Shown: positions 50,401 to 62,187, counted from the first letter of the stretch. The stretch: DNA of 64,000 bases from Cymbomonas tetramitiformis (GCA_001247695.2 LGRX02035510.1:1-64000), one strand, 5' to 3'. Numbers and translations: made by a program. The notes: a model not told the origin generated them from the letters alone.

Positions 50401-53019
50401 GTGCTGGTGTTGCACTCCGACAATGACTCTACTATCGTGTCTGGAAAGACCAAGAAGTACTGTGAGGACAATGCTATTGTGCAGAGGACGACGTCACCGT
50501 ACTTGCACGAGAACAATGCCAGGGCGGAGACCATGAACAAGTTTCTGCAGACGAAGGCGAGGGCTATGTTGGCGACTGCTGGTTTGCCCGCGACTATGTG
50601 GCCTTTGGCAATGAGGCACGCTGTGTACCTTATCAATCGACTTTGCAAGGCTGGGCTGGGTATGCAGTCCAGCTTGCAGGTGCTGAACCAGAAGTACGAT
50701 CTGTCTGTGCTACGAGTGTTTGGTTGTCGTGCGTATGCTTTCATCGACGCGAGCCTGCGTTCCAAACTGGCTGATCGGGCTACTCCCTTGATCTACGTGG
50801 GACACGAAGAGCGATCTACGGCTTATCTGCTATACAGCCAGGACAAGGAGAAGGTGGTCAGAAGTGGTATGGTCCGGTTTGACGAGCGCGTCGATCTGTA
50901 TGGAAAGCTGGTGATGTCTTGGGATCCCTCTATGCTGACACCGTTGAGATCGTTGTACGACTGCGAGGCTCTGGATGGAAACTTCGTTACAGCGTTTGGG
51001 GGTACAGCGACAGTGATACTGGAACTGCGTGCCTATGTGGAGCCAAAGGGTGATGAGTTCACTGGTGTAGTGAAGTTGAAAAGTGCTGGTGGAAGAACAT
51101 TTTGGACACCGGTGAGTGTGTTTCTGGAAGCACGGGTGGAGCATCTTGAGCTGCTGTTTGAGTTTCGTGTGAAGTTGTCAGTGAACTCATTCTATCCTTT
51201 GTTTGAGAAGGTGGTATTGCAGCAGTCAGGAGGAGGTGAATGGGAGGCAGCAGTGGTGTGTGCTACGGCACGAGAGGATCACGTGTTGCCGTATCAGGTG
51301 ATACTGGAACGTCATGCTGGAGTGAGTGGCTCGGCAGTTGATGTGTGTGAGGCTCGAGTGAGGTTTGAGAATCGTCATGTTGCTTTGGCAGCTCGTGAGG
51401 AGAAATTGACGGGGTTGCCAGTTGGAGTGACTGAGCCGAAAGGATGGGTTCAGTTGTTGAAGGGACCTGACGCAGTGCAGTGGCAGGAGTCAGATCACAA
51501 GGAGGAGTGTGCTCTTATTGACGTGAAGAAGGCAATCGAGCCGGTGGAGTCGGTACCGGTTGGTGAGAAGGTAATGCGCATGACAGCTGTGTACAAAGTG
51601 AAGCTGGACTCTGCTGGAGAGGTGACTGAGAGGAAGACCAGATGGGTGGTGTGTGGTAATGGTCAGCAGCATGGGGTGCACTATGAGGACGTGTATGCCC
51701 CGTGTACACAGTTGTCAACGTTGAGAATTCTTATTCAGCTCAGTCTGGTGTTGGGACTATTGGTGTTTGCTCTGGACGTCATCACCTGCTTTTTGAACGG
51801 CGAGCTGGACGTGGATACTCCTATGTATGTCAGCTGGCCTAATGCACGGACAGTACGGGGAGTACTGTATGGAATTTTGCAGAAGAGTGTGTACGGCTTG
51901 AAACAGGCACCACGCATTTGGTACAAGACGAGCAAGAACTTTCTGCTGGCTTATGACAGCAGGCTCCGGGTGTCCAACATTGACCCGTGTCTCTTTTACA
52001 TCTGGCAGCATGGTACACTGGTGGTGTTTGTGTACGTACATGTGGACGACTACACTGTGTTCACTTCATCAGTGGAGTGGAAGGTGGAATTCTTCAGAGC
52101 ATTTAGTGAGAAGTATCCGAGTAAGGACAAGGGCCCGTTGGTGGAGTTGCTGGGCATGAGTATGACTTTCAGTGACTATGGTCTTGTCAGGGAGTGTCAA
52201 ATCAGTCAGGTTGGGCTGATACAGCGTATGCTGGAGAGGTATTCTATGCAGGACTGCAATCCGTGTTTGACACCTATGGAGCCCAGACTGTCTTTGTTGC
52301 CTGTGGACTCGGAGGAGAAGTTGGAGAAGCTTCCTTATATCAACCTGGTGATGGAACTGATGTGGCTGGCACGTTGCTCACGGCCTGATATTCTGACAGC
52401 AGTCTGTTATTTGGCCAGGTTCTCTCACTGCTATGGGCAAGAGCATTGGCAGCATTTGAAACGTGTGCTGAGATATTTGAAAGGAACTGTTCATGTTTGC
52501 TTGACTTTGCAGTGCAGTTCGCCAGCTTCACTGACTGCTGAGTTGATAGTGACAGCTTATACAGACGCGGACCATGCTGCAGATAAAGTGACCAGGCGCT
52601 CTGTTACAGGTTCATTGGTGCGTCTGAATGGGAGCACTGTCATGTATTCGTCAAAGTTGCAGAAGACAGTTGCAGTGAGCACAGCAGAGGCAGAATTGAT
52701 AGCGCTGTCAGAATGTGCACGGGACGTAGAGTATGTTGTCAATCTGTTGGCAGAATTTTCGCCTGTCAAGCAACCTGTCACAATTCATGGAGATAATCAT
52801 GCTTCGGTGGCACAGGCAGAGAATGTTCTGAACAATGCAGCGACACGTCACGTGGCAGTGAGAAATCGATATGTGGCAAAGTTGGTAGAGCTGGGCAGAG
52901 TTGTTATTGCAAAAGTGCCTACGAAGGAGAATTTGGCAGACTTCTTTACCAAAAGTCTAGCTTTGGACCGTTTTCAGATACTCAGTGCTGTGGTATTGAG
53001 ATATTTTCGAAGAGCATGA
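47461..53019 (+). CDS. Copia Gag-Pol polyprotein with embedded adenine-methyltransferase-like domain
   Basis: Start ATG is in good context (GTCATGG). Gag covers about 1-360. The knuckle-like CPTCSGVHSAEKC starts at residue 366 (CX2CX3HX4C, one residue short). The protease has YFDSMATRSI with Asp at 523, where copia proteases have DSG, then YVPESPFNLVSAVSL. At about 661-785 there is an extra domain with FHLDMCADEHN, WGNPPYDD (Asn716) and VVPYKPNAAWW, the pattern of phage Dam-type N6-adenine methyltransferases. Pre-integrase zinc motif (HLRLGHA, CSVNCMAC) and integrase follow, with D910 (TDHGGP), D987 (HSDND) and E1023 (NNARAE). The RT has RTAVYKVK-like and FVYVHVDDYTV blocks, Asp 1529-1530, and RNase H (YTDADHA, STAEAELIALS, HGDNHASVA, ATRHVAV). 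The stop at 53017-53019 is just upstream of the PPT. Confidence 0.93.
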   Translation: MADAGKGKYPTRESQLQELVEQQASFMKSMEATIQALISEKKEPGKSTENEEAASGAMSTANAQKTVQCVVKLLGTTKYTGTERNQYESWVQFKTQLESAVTFYPELLELVCDYQVSDIADIKGLDLYMPKSRGYGNTAAKEKSSSWAEDKPASQAEDEDVFEEVFDDSGSYITVPGSASMASTILSAILKQVTAGDAFDVVRRCGNDGLKAFRKLKCKVEPQLFGQLAGSMKKLCKLSVNANEDPVKQLGYFGDVMCSVANYGGAKLDPTTVEVLVTALAVAAMPIEYSQVVADISKERRPSFDMLMQRSEYFYVNVVQQSAVHSSSIVGATVDEETVAVARALVADRRRQSEEKRFNDGKKLICPTCSGVHSAEKCWISNPAGMEEFIKLNPAKEKGVRENYARRLKKIAAKKSPDAVAATVEKPSSSSARSRRTEVSAEELWSLENHEEVHVACPVVATVANQKVVYTGEVLEDTWVYGVYDRDKENDALVQNEYYEDSVHEEDLCAATVVDSERELYFDSMATRSIFNDLSMFEGAQVNASSAVAFKVMAGEVTTSRGGGRGYITLWNRVTKKADVLLVEAQYVPESPFNLVSAVSLEDKYGLYAQFGDRVLKDKKNLCEYDVCRKGNVYVLPEVVVQEAALPGVECGKKKSSPVRDKCNWKFTEFQRWNIEKGPFHLDMCADEHNRQVSEYYSLVNSVFLHCLTGRSFWGNPPYDDMFIERLLTKILMDFPKDPVNTKFMLVVPYKPNAAWWSLTTKFEELHVYSKGSVIFSARTDQCYNVSELEESEPGRVFIQGTPWPVVVLYLDQYVVPRVDVKVVAHLRLGHACDKYVEVMDLQGLDLGVNSEELRNSNVLSCSVNCMACQVAAPKRPSQTTDRGRVPKSVRKVVDKREVSVKMGQLTFTDHGGPFVASTKGYRGYTIHVDDFSDVCHFYVWRQKLEYVDALEDYRKMVRATGRVFLQEETRVEQVVYDLDVLVLHSDNDSTIVSGKTKKYCEDNAIVQRTTSPYLHENNARAETMNKFLQTKARAMLATAGLPATMWPLAMRHAVYLINRLCKAGLGMQSSLQVLNQKYDLSVLRVFGCRAYAFIDASLRSKLADRATPLIYVGHEERSTAYLLYSQDKEKVVRSGMVRFDERVDLYGKLVMSWDPSMLTPLRSLYDCEALDGNFVTAFGGTATVILELRAYVEPKGDEFTGVVKLKSAGGRTFWTPVSVFLEARVEHLELLFEFRVKLSVNSFYPLFEKVVLQQSGGGEWEAAVVCATAREDHVLPYQVILERHAGVSGSAVDVCEARVRFENRHVALAAREEKLTGLPVGVTEPKGWVQLLKGPDAVQWQESDHKEECALIDVKKAIEPVESVPVGEKVMRMTAVYKVKLDSAGEVTERKTRWVVCGNGQQHGVHYEDVYAPCTQLSTLRILIQLSLVLGLLVFALDVITCFLNGELDVDTPMYVSWPNARTVRGVLYGILQKSVYGLKQAPRIWYKTSKNFLLAYDSRLRVSNIDPCLFYIWQHGTLVVFVYVHVDDYTVFTSSVEWKVEFFRAFSEKYPSKDKGPLVELLGMSMTFSDYGLVRECQISQVGLIQRMLERYSMQDCNPCLTPMEPRLSLLPVDSEEKLEKLPYINLVMELMWLARCSRPDILTAVCYLARFSHCYGQEHWQHLKRVLRYLKGTVHVCLTLQCSSPASLTAELIVTAYTDADHAADKVTRRSVTGSLVRLNGSTVMYSSKLQKTVAVSTAEAELIALSECARDVEYVVNLLAEFSPVKQPVTIHGDNHASVAQAENVLNNAATRHVAVRNRYVAKLVELGRVVIAKVPTKENLADFFTKSLALDRFQILSAVVLRYFRRA

Positions 53020-53021
53020 GT

Positions 53022-53030
53022 AAGGAGGAG
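53022..53030 (+). promoter_or_regulatory. Polypurine tract of the copia element
   Basis: AAGGAGGAG immediately before the 3' LTR. Confidence 0.8.
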
Positions 53031-53436
53031 TAGGAAAACTGTAGACTCTGAGACAGTGTTAAAGACAGAGAGCTCAAAAGTACAAATTCAATGACAGTAT
53101 GACTGTATGACAGTATGACTGTATGACAGTATGACAGAGTACAGTACTGTGTGTAAAGGTGAACAGAACAATGATGACAATGAGATTACAAGAGACAGAA
53201 GATCAATTCAAAAGTATAAAGTATCTGTCACAGAACACAAGAGTACTAGTACGAGTATAGAAGTAGCTATGACTGAGTAACAGTGAGCACTTGAACAGTG
53301 CTATGTGATATAAGCACTGTGTGTAACGAACAAACACTCTTATCAGTTTAAATCAATCAACAGTGTGTGTGTGTATGAGTGTGTGTTCGTACACTTTCTA
53401 CTAGATATATGAAGTTAGTAGAAGTTGATTATCCTA
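53031..53436 (+). repeat. 3' LTR of the copia element
   Basis: 406 bp, identical by eye to 47011-47416; followed by TAGGC. Confidence 0.95.
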
Positions 53437-53441
53437 TAGGC

Positions 53442-54006
53442 TATGTGATGTGTAACATGTAGACAAGAGCATATGACTCAAAATATACTTGCGCCCCGTT
53501 ACAATCAGAGAAAGAGGAAATGGACTATTCAGTGTTACACGCGAATGAACGTGTGCGCGTGGATCAGGTTTTCAACAACCCCACACACCATACACTTTTT
53601 TATTGCAAATTATTCGTCGACATTTGGAGCTGTGGATGTTTGGGACCAAAATGCATAATGTTGTGAACGTATCGATCATAGCACTCAGCAATGAGCGTCA
53701 TGTGTTGGTGGCACTGAATTCTGTGCTCCTCTGTTCTCATAATTTTGGACAAGGCGACTTGAGAGGCAATACCACAATCATCTGATGCATGATATATACT
53801 TTATGTGTGTGTGTATACGTAATTTGAGTGTTGAGGGAATTATTCCACAAAGAGTTTTCCGAGACTTCCATTACTATACAGTAAAACTATCATCAATCAT
53901 TCTCGCGATGACTCGATGGGCTGTATAGGATGCAACTGTACGGGATTTATCAACGACCATTTCTACACTCAACTGCGCACATGCCACAGTGTACCTGCAG
54001 GTACAG
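53442..54006. other. Convergent intergenic spacer
   Basis: Lies between the copia element and the 3' end of the minus-strand transporter gene. No feature is seen beyond a short TGTGTGTGTG tract near 53802. Confidence 0.6.
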
Positions 54007-57000
54007 TCAACAGGCTTCATCACTTGTTTTTTGCTCTGCTTTACTTCTTGCGCGCGTCTCCTGCGCGACTTCTGCCGTCCTCGCATCTTCGCTACTTTTC
54101 CCGAGTGCTTTCAAAAGAGAAGCAGGTGCGTAGCATGGCTCATTATTTCTTGACACATCGTCCAGATAAGACATGAGAATGGTGTCAATCATGAATTCGT
54201 AAACACTAAGTATCTGGTCAGCGATAATATATGAGAATGCGGCAACCAGAGCCGTAGGGAGAATGGGACTCGAAATGTATCGAGAAGAATCCGGATCAAC
54301 GTAATCAGGGAGGCTTAAGAAGGCAAGTGCGACGATTCCCGAGGCCCCAGCCACCACAAGTTTCCCCAGGAAGAGCAAAAAGTCCCCCAAGCTGTTGACA
54401 GCTGCGATTTCCAGTGGGTTTGCGGTGATGAGGGCGGCTGCACGGCATGTTGACTTAACGTATCCAGTACCCTCCACTGCAATCATGATATACGCATGTC
54501 GGCTTATGAACGATACGATCCCATCCAATAACCATAGAAGCGATGAACAAGAACACTGGCAACACGGTGACGTGCGACTATTGGTTTCATGCTCTGCCTG
54601 CGAAGATTTTCTTTTTCTGGCCCATTGGTTCAAAATCTCAAGAAGCCACCGTCCTGCAAAAAATATGCTCTCAATGAAACTTGCAAGAGATATGGATCCC
54701 ACGTGATAACGCCAAGCATTGCGCAACGAGCGGCTTAATGTACGTGGATGAAGTGTTCCGTCACTTGGCAGCCAATAATAGTGTGCAACTGCGCCAGCTA
54801 TTGCCACATTAGAGTATCCACGAATGAAAAAGTGCGTCCAGATGAGAGCGAATGCGTTGTATATTTCGTACAGCTTGATGGTGTTGTTCCACTCTGTGGT
54901 ATATGTGTCATCATCGGAATCTTTTACGATATGACCGGCACTCCACAGTAGCGCACTGATCACGATGAACCACGCCACGAGTGCCGCAGTCAGCAAAAAT
55001 GGTACAAGGGGGACCAGGAGTATCGATGGCATCAGCACAAGCGCATTGGCAGCAGCCTCCAAGCATCCAACGGTTACTGCCACAGTTTTCCTAAGCATCA
55101 GAATGCTGCAGACGAGGATTACTGCACTCACGGCGGTCATAACATAAGCAGCATACTCAAACACCTGCAACACAAGCAAACCGCTTATGAACGTACCGCT
55201 CTCAATATCCATACATTTCCGCTATTGAAATACACGCTGGCTTACGACAAAGCCAGTGGCATGCACCAAGCAACAGAGGCATAATATATTTTCAGCAATC
55301 ATATACAACGTTATATTTATTTTTGTCAACATTTGGTCATGGAATAAAGTGACATAATAAGTGTAAAAACCACCATTGACAATAACACTTGTCTTGATTT
55401 CCTTCTACTACATGTAAGCAATTATGATGCACAAAATGTCATGTTTAAACAGTTTCATTACTCAGCTTAGTCAATCTGGGGATCTCCGGTAACTGCTTTG
55501 TACAATCGAGATGCCGCGCACAATTTCGACGCTCCACGGAATTGCGATGCTGTGAAAAATCGACTCCGCTAAATGTTGAGACGTTTCATTTCCCCTCGGG
55601 TCGTGTTTGGCATCGTACATCACCACAATACAAACTTATGTATTGTAAATTACTGTGCAGCTCAAATGCTGCATACAGCACAAACAAACGTTTTCCCAGG
55701 GAAATGCTTTACACCCCATACAGGCAGTCAGCGCTCACCATCGTTGATAATTGATCGTTGAATTTTGGTTATGCAGTGCAATTTGTGCTAGCCTCCTGCA
55801 ATACATAAGAAGCTTGGGCTACAATTTGATTATATTACTACATCTGATAACACCTCATTCGGGCAACGCAATTATATAGGAGCGCCTGTGATAAGCAAAT
55901 AGGTCCTGAAAACACAACAGGATGGTATCGCCACCACGGGGGATGCAATGATAACGTATACTGATTAGGCATAAATGATACAGCCCGACACACAGGTAGA
56001 TGGCACATACACACACACACACGCACACAGGTAAGCACTGAGCTACAGCTGCACTGGTTCACGCGACTGCTTTGCTTGGGATTCGAAGCCGTCTGAGCCA
56101 AGATAGTGGATGGACAACGTGAAACTGAATATTGTTGCTTCACGCTCTCCCTGGCAACCAGAGTTCTTTTCTCGCATCAATAAGAAGGTAGCACGGTGGT
56201 GGCGAGTGGGGGGGCACGTTAGGGGCGAAGGCCATTTCACCGCTTGCCAGTGAGTTCATGATGCTTGGCGAGGTTGAATGGTCCTAGTAAGTATACTAGG
56301 GTTGACGTTAATCATATATGGGAATATCCTGCTGTCATTCATCCGTGTTCACAAGTATCGAGGGTGCTGATGATGCATCGTTTACTCTGTGATGGTGGAA
56401 CGTGCGATATAGCACGCGCTACACAAGCTATTAGCGCGTCGTTGTTATGAAAGTATAGCAATGCGCACGGAACATCACCGGACTTGGACTTACTTGCAGC
56501 CTCGTCAACGAAACGCCAACAATAGGCGGTATTCAGTTCATACGCATACATATATTATCCTCCATCGATCACTACATCGGATTTGAATATGGCAATATAT
56601 CAGCAGCTCGTGAATTTATAAGGGGGTCATGAAGCGACTCACCTTTTCATCTGAACCCGATGGGTTTTTAGCGCTAGGGTCGTAGATGTCCACGTGCGAA
56701 CCTAATGCCAAATGGCCTAGAAACCCTGCTTTCACGTAACAAAATATAGTGCCTCCAATGGAAATACAATTGATGAACAGCACGGTGCCGTACAACAGCA
56801 TTCCAGAGAACCGTCGCAAGAAGTAAACCCATACTAGACTCAAAAGTGCGGACAAAAGCAATCCACAGCATAACGTCACAGGCAACGTCTTCCAGACGTC
56901 CGATATGTAACGGCGAGCTGTATTCGAAGCCGATGCTGACCGATGAAAAACGAAGCTGACAAAGTCTGGGAGCTCTGGCGCGGGACTGTTGTCAGCTTGA

Positions 57001-57656
57001 GCAGATGACTTACTGATCTCCGATGGAATGCACCAATTGAGCAACCCTGATGTAGGTGCAAGAACCGGATAGCACGGTCCCTTAAATTCTAGCGATTCTA
57101 CTTTATCTGGACATCGAAGTTGATCGAAGTAGTTGCATTCGTGCTTGGGGTTATACTCGCACACAAAGGCCCGCGAAGGGAGCGCATCAAGCACCTCTTG
57201 CACGTGCTCGTCTTCACAAGAAATGTTAAGAGAAATGGATCGATCGGCCCAACCAGAATAATTGGATGGAGTCACCAAATCAGTGAAATCAAACACAGTT
57301 TTCGAAGGACACCCATCCACGCACACTCGCCTCTCATAAATATCATTGCCATCGCGGTTGTCCAACAGAAAATACGCCTGTTTGCGCGATGAAAAATCCA
57401 CTCCACTTTGAGGATGCTTCTGGCCGCAACGAAGTCCATCGTAATCGGTGCCATATAGTAGGCGATCTGGATTGCCTAGAGTAAACGCTTGATAACCGAT
57501 GTAAAACTCGAAAGCCCAGAAACCGACGAATATTAGTGCGAAAAGAACATCTCGCGATTGGCGCTGCTCATCGCTGCGTATGGGATTATATTCAGATGTC
57601 GGTACCAGTGGTGCTTCCAGAGTCCGCGCATCATTTTCGCCGTCAGAACCCGCCAT
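54007..57656 (-). CDS. Choline transporter-like protein (SLC44/CTL family), two exons
   Basis: Exon 1 is 57656-56643 and exon 2 is 55221-54007, 742 residues. The intron (56642-55222) has AAG|GTGAGT and TTTCAATAG borders in phase 0. The start MAGSDGEND (57656) is preferred over the longer open frame because TM1 and the acidic tail follow at the usual distance. Visible features are TM1 (VLFALIFVGFWAFEFYIGY), the family's YGTDYDGLRCG motif, a Cys-rich outer loop (CVDGCPS), and then paired helices. The conserved block FIRGYSNVAIAGAVAHYYW precedes the C-terminal SRHAYIMIAVEGTGY and LSVYEFMIDTILMSYLDD. CTL proteins carry choline or ethanolamine across plasma or organelle membranes. The length is close to the family norm. 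A CT-rich tract precedes the start. Confidence 0.9.
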
Positions 57657-57674
57657 AATTATTATTACCGTGTA

Positions 57675-57731
57675 TGCGAGAGAGAGAGAGGAAACGAAGA
57701 AGAAGACGCGAGGAGGAGGAGGGAGAGGAAG
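57675..57731 (-). promoter_or_regulatory. Pyrimidine-rich tract upstream of the CTL gene
   Basis: On the minus strand this is a run of CTTCCTCTCCC, CTCCTCC and CTCTCTCTCTC units just 5' of the start codon. It may be the initiator or 5' UTR. No TATA box is evident. Confidence 0.4.
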
Positions 57732-60700
57732 ACTATCGAAACGCTTTGGCTCTTTTGGCGATTCATATAAGTTATGCAATACGTGTATTGAAGGTCGCTG
57801 GTATGTTCGCCCTACACCTGCAGGCACCCAACGACAACGTATACAAAAATATGTGCGCGTGCGATGTATCAATAATGTGTAGCGATGTTGCGTATTATAA
57901 TCCGGTAGGCGTAACTATCAATCTCTCGAAAGGTCCGCAACATTTTGCTCGCTTGACCCTGTATTATTCGGTAACTGACTATTATTATGTCAATTTCCAC
58001 GCACCTGACCTGGCGTGAATCGATAGGATATCGTCGTATAGTGAGCAAGGGAGATCCATCCTGCGTTTTCCTTACACCGCGAGATGATAGCAGCGCGGTC
58101 GAGGTGGCAAAAACGGCAACGTTCCGTCGTTCAGTTGCTGACGCACGCACGGTCACCGAATCTGCTAGCTTTCGACCTCCCATAACATGATTCCTATAAT
58201 CATTTTAAAATACCATATTATGATCGGATTCATAACCGGACTCGTCGATATTAGTCTTTTGGTATAATTACAGGTTTGCATTCTTCCGATATTAGTCGTC
58301 TTTATTACCGCCTCTGATAGCTCCACATTTCCTGAGCGACTATACAATTGAAATCTGCATTCTCGTTTCTGTATTGATCTGTAATCACACGCAGTATTTT
58401 GGAATAATGCGAACGAGGATAACGATCTTTGATGGCGATGGTGATGAGTGATGATGTGGCGTGGCTATTGCGTGATGGAGATTTTACTGCTCTCGCTCCC
58501 TGTCCCGTTCCCGCGTCATCCATGCCAAACAGCCGCGACAAGAGCCGAAAATTGTGCGCATCGGTCTCACGGTGACACGATTCATGCGCGTCGTATATTT
58601 GAGCGCACGCCAAGTCAATCAGTGCTGGGACCCGGGATGGCCGTTTTGATTCGATTTGAATGGCATGGGGTCAAAACAAACGTTAGCAGAAAGATCCTAA
58701 CGTTGGATTCGACACGGAGATCCCAGCATCCCGCGACGGATCCGTTGAGATCCCAGCGATGATCTCAGCGATGGTGGCGGACTCGGAACGGAGATCCCAG
58801 TAGCGGTCATCGACTCGAAACGTAAATCCAAACGGTTAATTCCCGTCGACACCGTCATATATTCCTGCGATGGATTCGACACGGATATCCGGGAGCCGCA
58901 AGTGGGCGGACTGCGGTGTACCACCGCTGGGCAGGGCTACGGCCACACTTTGTCATGCTGGCATGTTTCATTACTCTGGCAGGTTTTGACATTGCGGGGG
59001 TTGCTTGCTGTGGACTGCGGCGACATCACGGATCAACACCGACACCGCCTCTATCCCCGAAGCCCGCCGCCGCTGTATATGCAAAGTCTGCATGATTTGC
59101 AATTGGGTGTGAATTCACTCGATCCTGAGGTACGGCAGCAGGTGCTACCGAATTTTCAGAGGGTAGCTGCACGAGCACCTGTTGGTGCGGAATTGACTAC
59201 ATACGGTAGTGCACCCTGCGGGCGGTGGTGCATTTGATTTTCTTTTGGCATCGGGCACGGTCCTTTGGTCTGGCGGTGAGGACATCCCCGCCGACGGCGT
59301 GCCTTAACCCTACACTGATTACAGCGCCACTCGCCACTGGTGTACTGGATCTTCCACAATGACTTTATGCGCTCTTATGTCTGTTGAATCTTTACATTAC
59401 AATCACACAGCTCGAATTTTCTCGCTGCACTGCATGTTTTGTGCTTTGGGTTTCAGTTCCAAGAGCATATGAGTTGTCTTGGTTATCATATTTGCTCAGT
59501 AGTAACTGAATGTTTTGATATGCTTCGTGTCGATGGCGCATATCACGTCGAGTCCTCGACCTAAGTTCATGTGCAGAGTAATTTTGCCCTCCGCTTACAG
59601 GTTTTAATAATGATGATGATGATGATGATGATGATAATAAAACATTTACGCTGAGAATAATGACAAAGTCACGAGTCCCCTGTACTTCTGCAAGCAGGCA
59701 ACTGAAGGACAGAGGTAGCTGGAATCATCCTCATAGCGCGCCCCGAAGGGCTCATCCAGGCCAAATCGACCTAGGAAACCGCGGCAAGGCAAAACTACAC
59801 TGAGCGCTAAAAAGGTCATGCCGGCGGAGAAGCAGCAGAGGAAGTGGAGGTGGAGCGTGGCTGCATCTGTGATGGGGAAAGAGGTGGTTTGAAACCCTGT
59901 GCGGATTCCTGACGCTCCTGGGAGGTAATACGCACTTGGTCAACGATGTAACGCAACAAAACTATATACGACACAGTAGTAACTGAATGTTTTGGCATTC
60001 GATACATCGTTGCCCAAGTGATACAGATAGACGTCGGAAGTTAAATGAATTTGTTGTTGGGCAATGCAAGCACAATATGTACACGACGAAATGCGATTCG
60101 GATGCATCCGTGCCTAAATGTTTCCGCATGTCAATATTATTTGCTGAGACTGCAATTAAATCATTTGCCTAGGCATATACTACTAGCAAATCGTTTGCCT
60201 ATGTGCAGACTGCAATATTCGGCATTTGCCTACGCACACACTAAATTAAGCCCATCACAATTAAATGCTACTAATGGCTTATGACGGATATATAACAGTA
60301 CATGCAATGTGATTACATTGACGACCTAAACATCCAGGCGCTATCCTTTTTAAGGTCTGGACACATACACACATATACACACCGATGACTCAGGCAGCTC
60401 GGGGGTCAGAGGTGAACCGGCGTCTGGCGCATAGCAAGAGTGTGTAGGCAGTGCAGTTGCAGAGGCGCTTGAGTGGCCCAGCGAGGCTTAGGGGGTCCGT
60501 TCTTCACAAGTGAGCTCCGGAGAATCCGGATAAGTGTCCCGAAGTGTGTGTGTGTTGGATCCTTTGATCCCCGGTGTGGGTACATTGTTCAGCCGATCTC
60601 CCGTGCCAAAGGAATCGGTCCAAAGATAATCCACACACAGCAACATGAGAATATATCATATCAGTTAACAGGGCTCGCTCACTTCATCTCTCCACAAAGC

Positions 60701-61069
60701 TTTACCAGCAGTGACTGTGCGAAGTCTTCTTCAGGTGCATACACCTACCATAAATTTGATAATCGACACATGTGAAGCTTAATATACTGACGGCCCTTAC
60801 TGTTTGCGACAAGAACTAGTTCTGGATATACCCTTAAATTATCATCCAAGCACCCGTGTTGACATCAACGGGTGGAAGGAAGGAGCATGCTCTTCAAAAC
60901 TGTAACAAGGACACGGCGGCGTCACCCTGAAAGAGGTACAGGAGAGAGGCGTAGAATCTAAAACGGGGAACTGAGCCGGATTGACACGATGAAGAAAGCC
61001 CGTCGCTAAGAGTCAGCCACTTGCGACAGCACCTTAAGGTGTTATCGCTTTGTCAACGAATCAATAGGA
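57732..61069. other. Intergenic stretch with no credible gene
   Basis: Frames are short and lack domains. A GGAYTCGAMACGGAGATCCCAG-like motif repeats at 58700-58890. The frame at 58902-59237 has mixed composition and no recognised domain. A GAT trinucleotide run is at about 59609-59635. Confidence 0.5.
59609..59640. repeat. GAT trinucleotide microsatellite
   Basis: About nine ATG/GAT repeats followed by ATAATAA. Confidence 0.9.
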
Positions 61070-62187
61070 TCACTGAGGCCGCGTAAACTCTTGCAACGAG
61101 CGTGTCAGGTGCGTCACTTGATACTTGAGCTTTTCATTTTCCTCTTTAAGCTTCGCCGCTTCGGCCAACGCCTATGTCAGCAACCCGATCCCTTCAGAAG
61201 CTGCTGTCCCTTATCGCTCTCATAGGGTTGCATAGTATTTGTCGGTTAGAACGGCAGCCCCTGTGGGATCCAGCAGCGTGCACTGTGTCTGTACAGGCTC
61301 TTTTATCCTGCAAGGTCGCCTTGCGAGACTCTGTACTAGCTTAGCACGTTTACCTTGCCAAGGCTAAAGTCATTCAAGGGAGGCAGCGCGCCAGCTTAGA
61401 AAAAAGTGGCGGGCTAGTTGCGAATACTGAATTTAAGGGGTTTTGGCACTGTGCTTTTAAATGGCTATTACCCTCCAGGCCTTAGTACACGTCGTTCTAC
61501 TGTCCCCGACTTGCAGGCGACTTGCAACAACTGACTTACAGACGTCGGGGAAACGGTGCGTAGACGTACCGCTGAGTTTTCAGCAGCAAGTTCCTTTTGC
61601 TCGCAACGCGCCGTGCCAAGTTGAGTCCGGAGCGTCAAGAGTGAAGCCATCACGGTCTTCCGGAATTCGAGATCGTTGCCACCGGTTCCGCCGCCGCCTG
61701 TAAAGACTCAGGGGATGTAAGGTCAAGCGCACTCGGGGCAATTTCTCGCGCCAGTCTTGTGCTGACCGCGAACATCGCGTTCGGGGTCCTCTTTAACGGG
61801 ATCGGTTTGCACACGTGTCTCGTCTAAAACTACCTTGACGCGGTGCTGACCATCCTTTGCAGAGGCAGCTTTACAGTACCCCAAACTGATCACAAAATCA
61901 CAAGCGAATCACAAGCGAATTTCACTGGTTGCGACAATTGAGAGAGGCTTCGAAGACTCTCGAAACTCACACACACATATAAAAGGGCCCACAACTCAAC
62001 AATAGACAGCAGTGGACACAAACAACGTGGACATTCCTTCGTTGAGGATATGCCGTCGGGATCAGTTGAGCTACATTACTAAGAATAGCCGAGGCTGAGA
62101 TACACCTAAAGCCTGTTCGAGCGCTACAAGACGTTGCTCAGCCTCCGCGGCACGTGCTTCGTAAGCGGCAAGGGTTTCGCTATCCAT
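61070..62187 (-). pseudogene. Decayed coiled-coil (Gag-like) gene fragments
   Basis: Three minus-strand pieces read as acidic coiled coil. The first starts at 62187 with MDSETLAAYEARAAEAEQRL and runs to about 62070. The second, at about 61690-61500, has RKTVMASLLTLRTQLG and EQKELAAENSAV. The third ends at TGA 61070 with LKEENEKLKYQVTHLTRSL. Frames differ and stops intervene, so this is a broken gene or an unresolved spliced one. The composition resembles N-terminal parts of retroelement Gag proteins, but no zinc knuckle or enzyme domain is seen. Confidence 0.4.

Larger units (their letters stand above)
47011..53436 (+). mobile_element. Intact Ty1/copia retrotransposon with a Dam-like methyltransferase
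   Basis: 6,426 bp. The 406-bp LTRs (47011-47416 and 53031-53436) are identical by eye, with TAGGA...TCCTA ends and a TAGGC 5-bp duplication. A single uninterrupted 1,852-codon ORF, a half-tRNA(iMet) primer site and a polypurine tract are present. Everything needed for transposition except a canonical protease glycine is intact, so recent activity is likely. It lies about 200 bp beyond the WD40 stop codon. Confidence 0.96.

Noticed and set aside
56040..56110. tRNA-like B box GCTTCGAATCC on the minus strand
   Set aside because: No A box or cloverleaf can be formed, and it lies in the CTL intron.
58902..59237. 111-codon open frame
   Set aside because: Mixed composition, no domain and no conserved partner; may be a decayed fragment.
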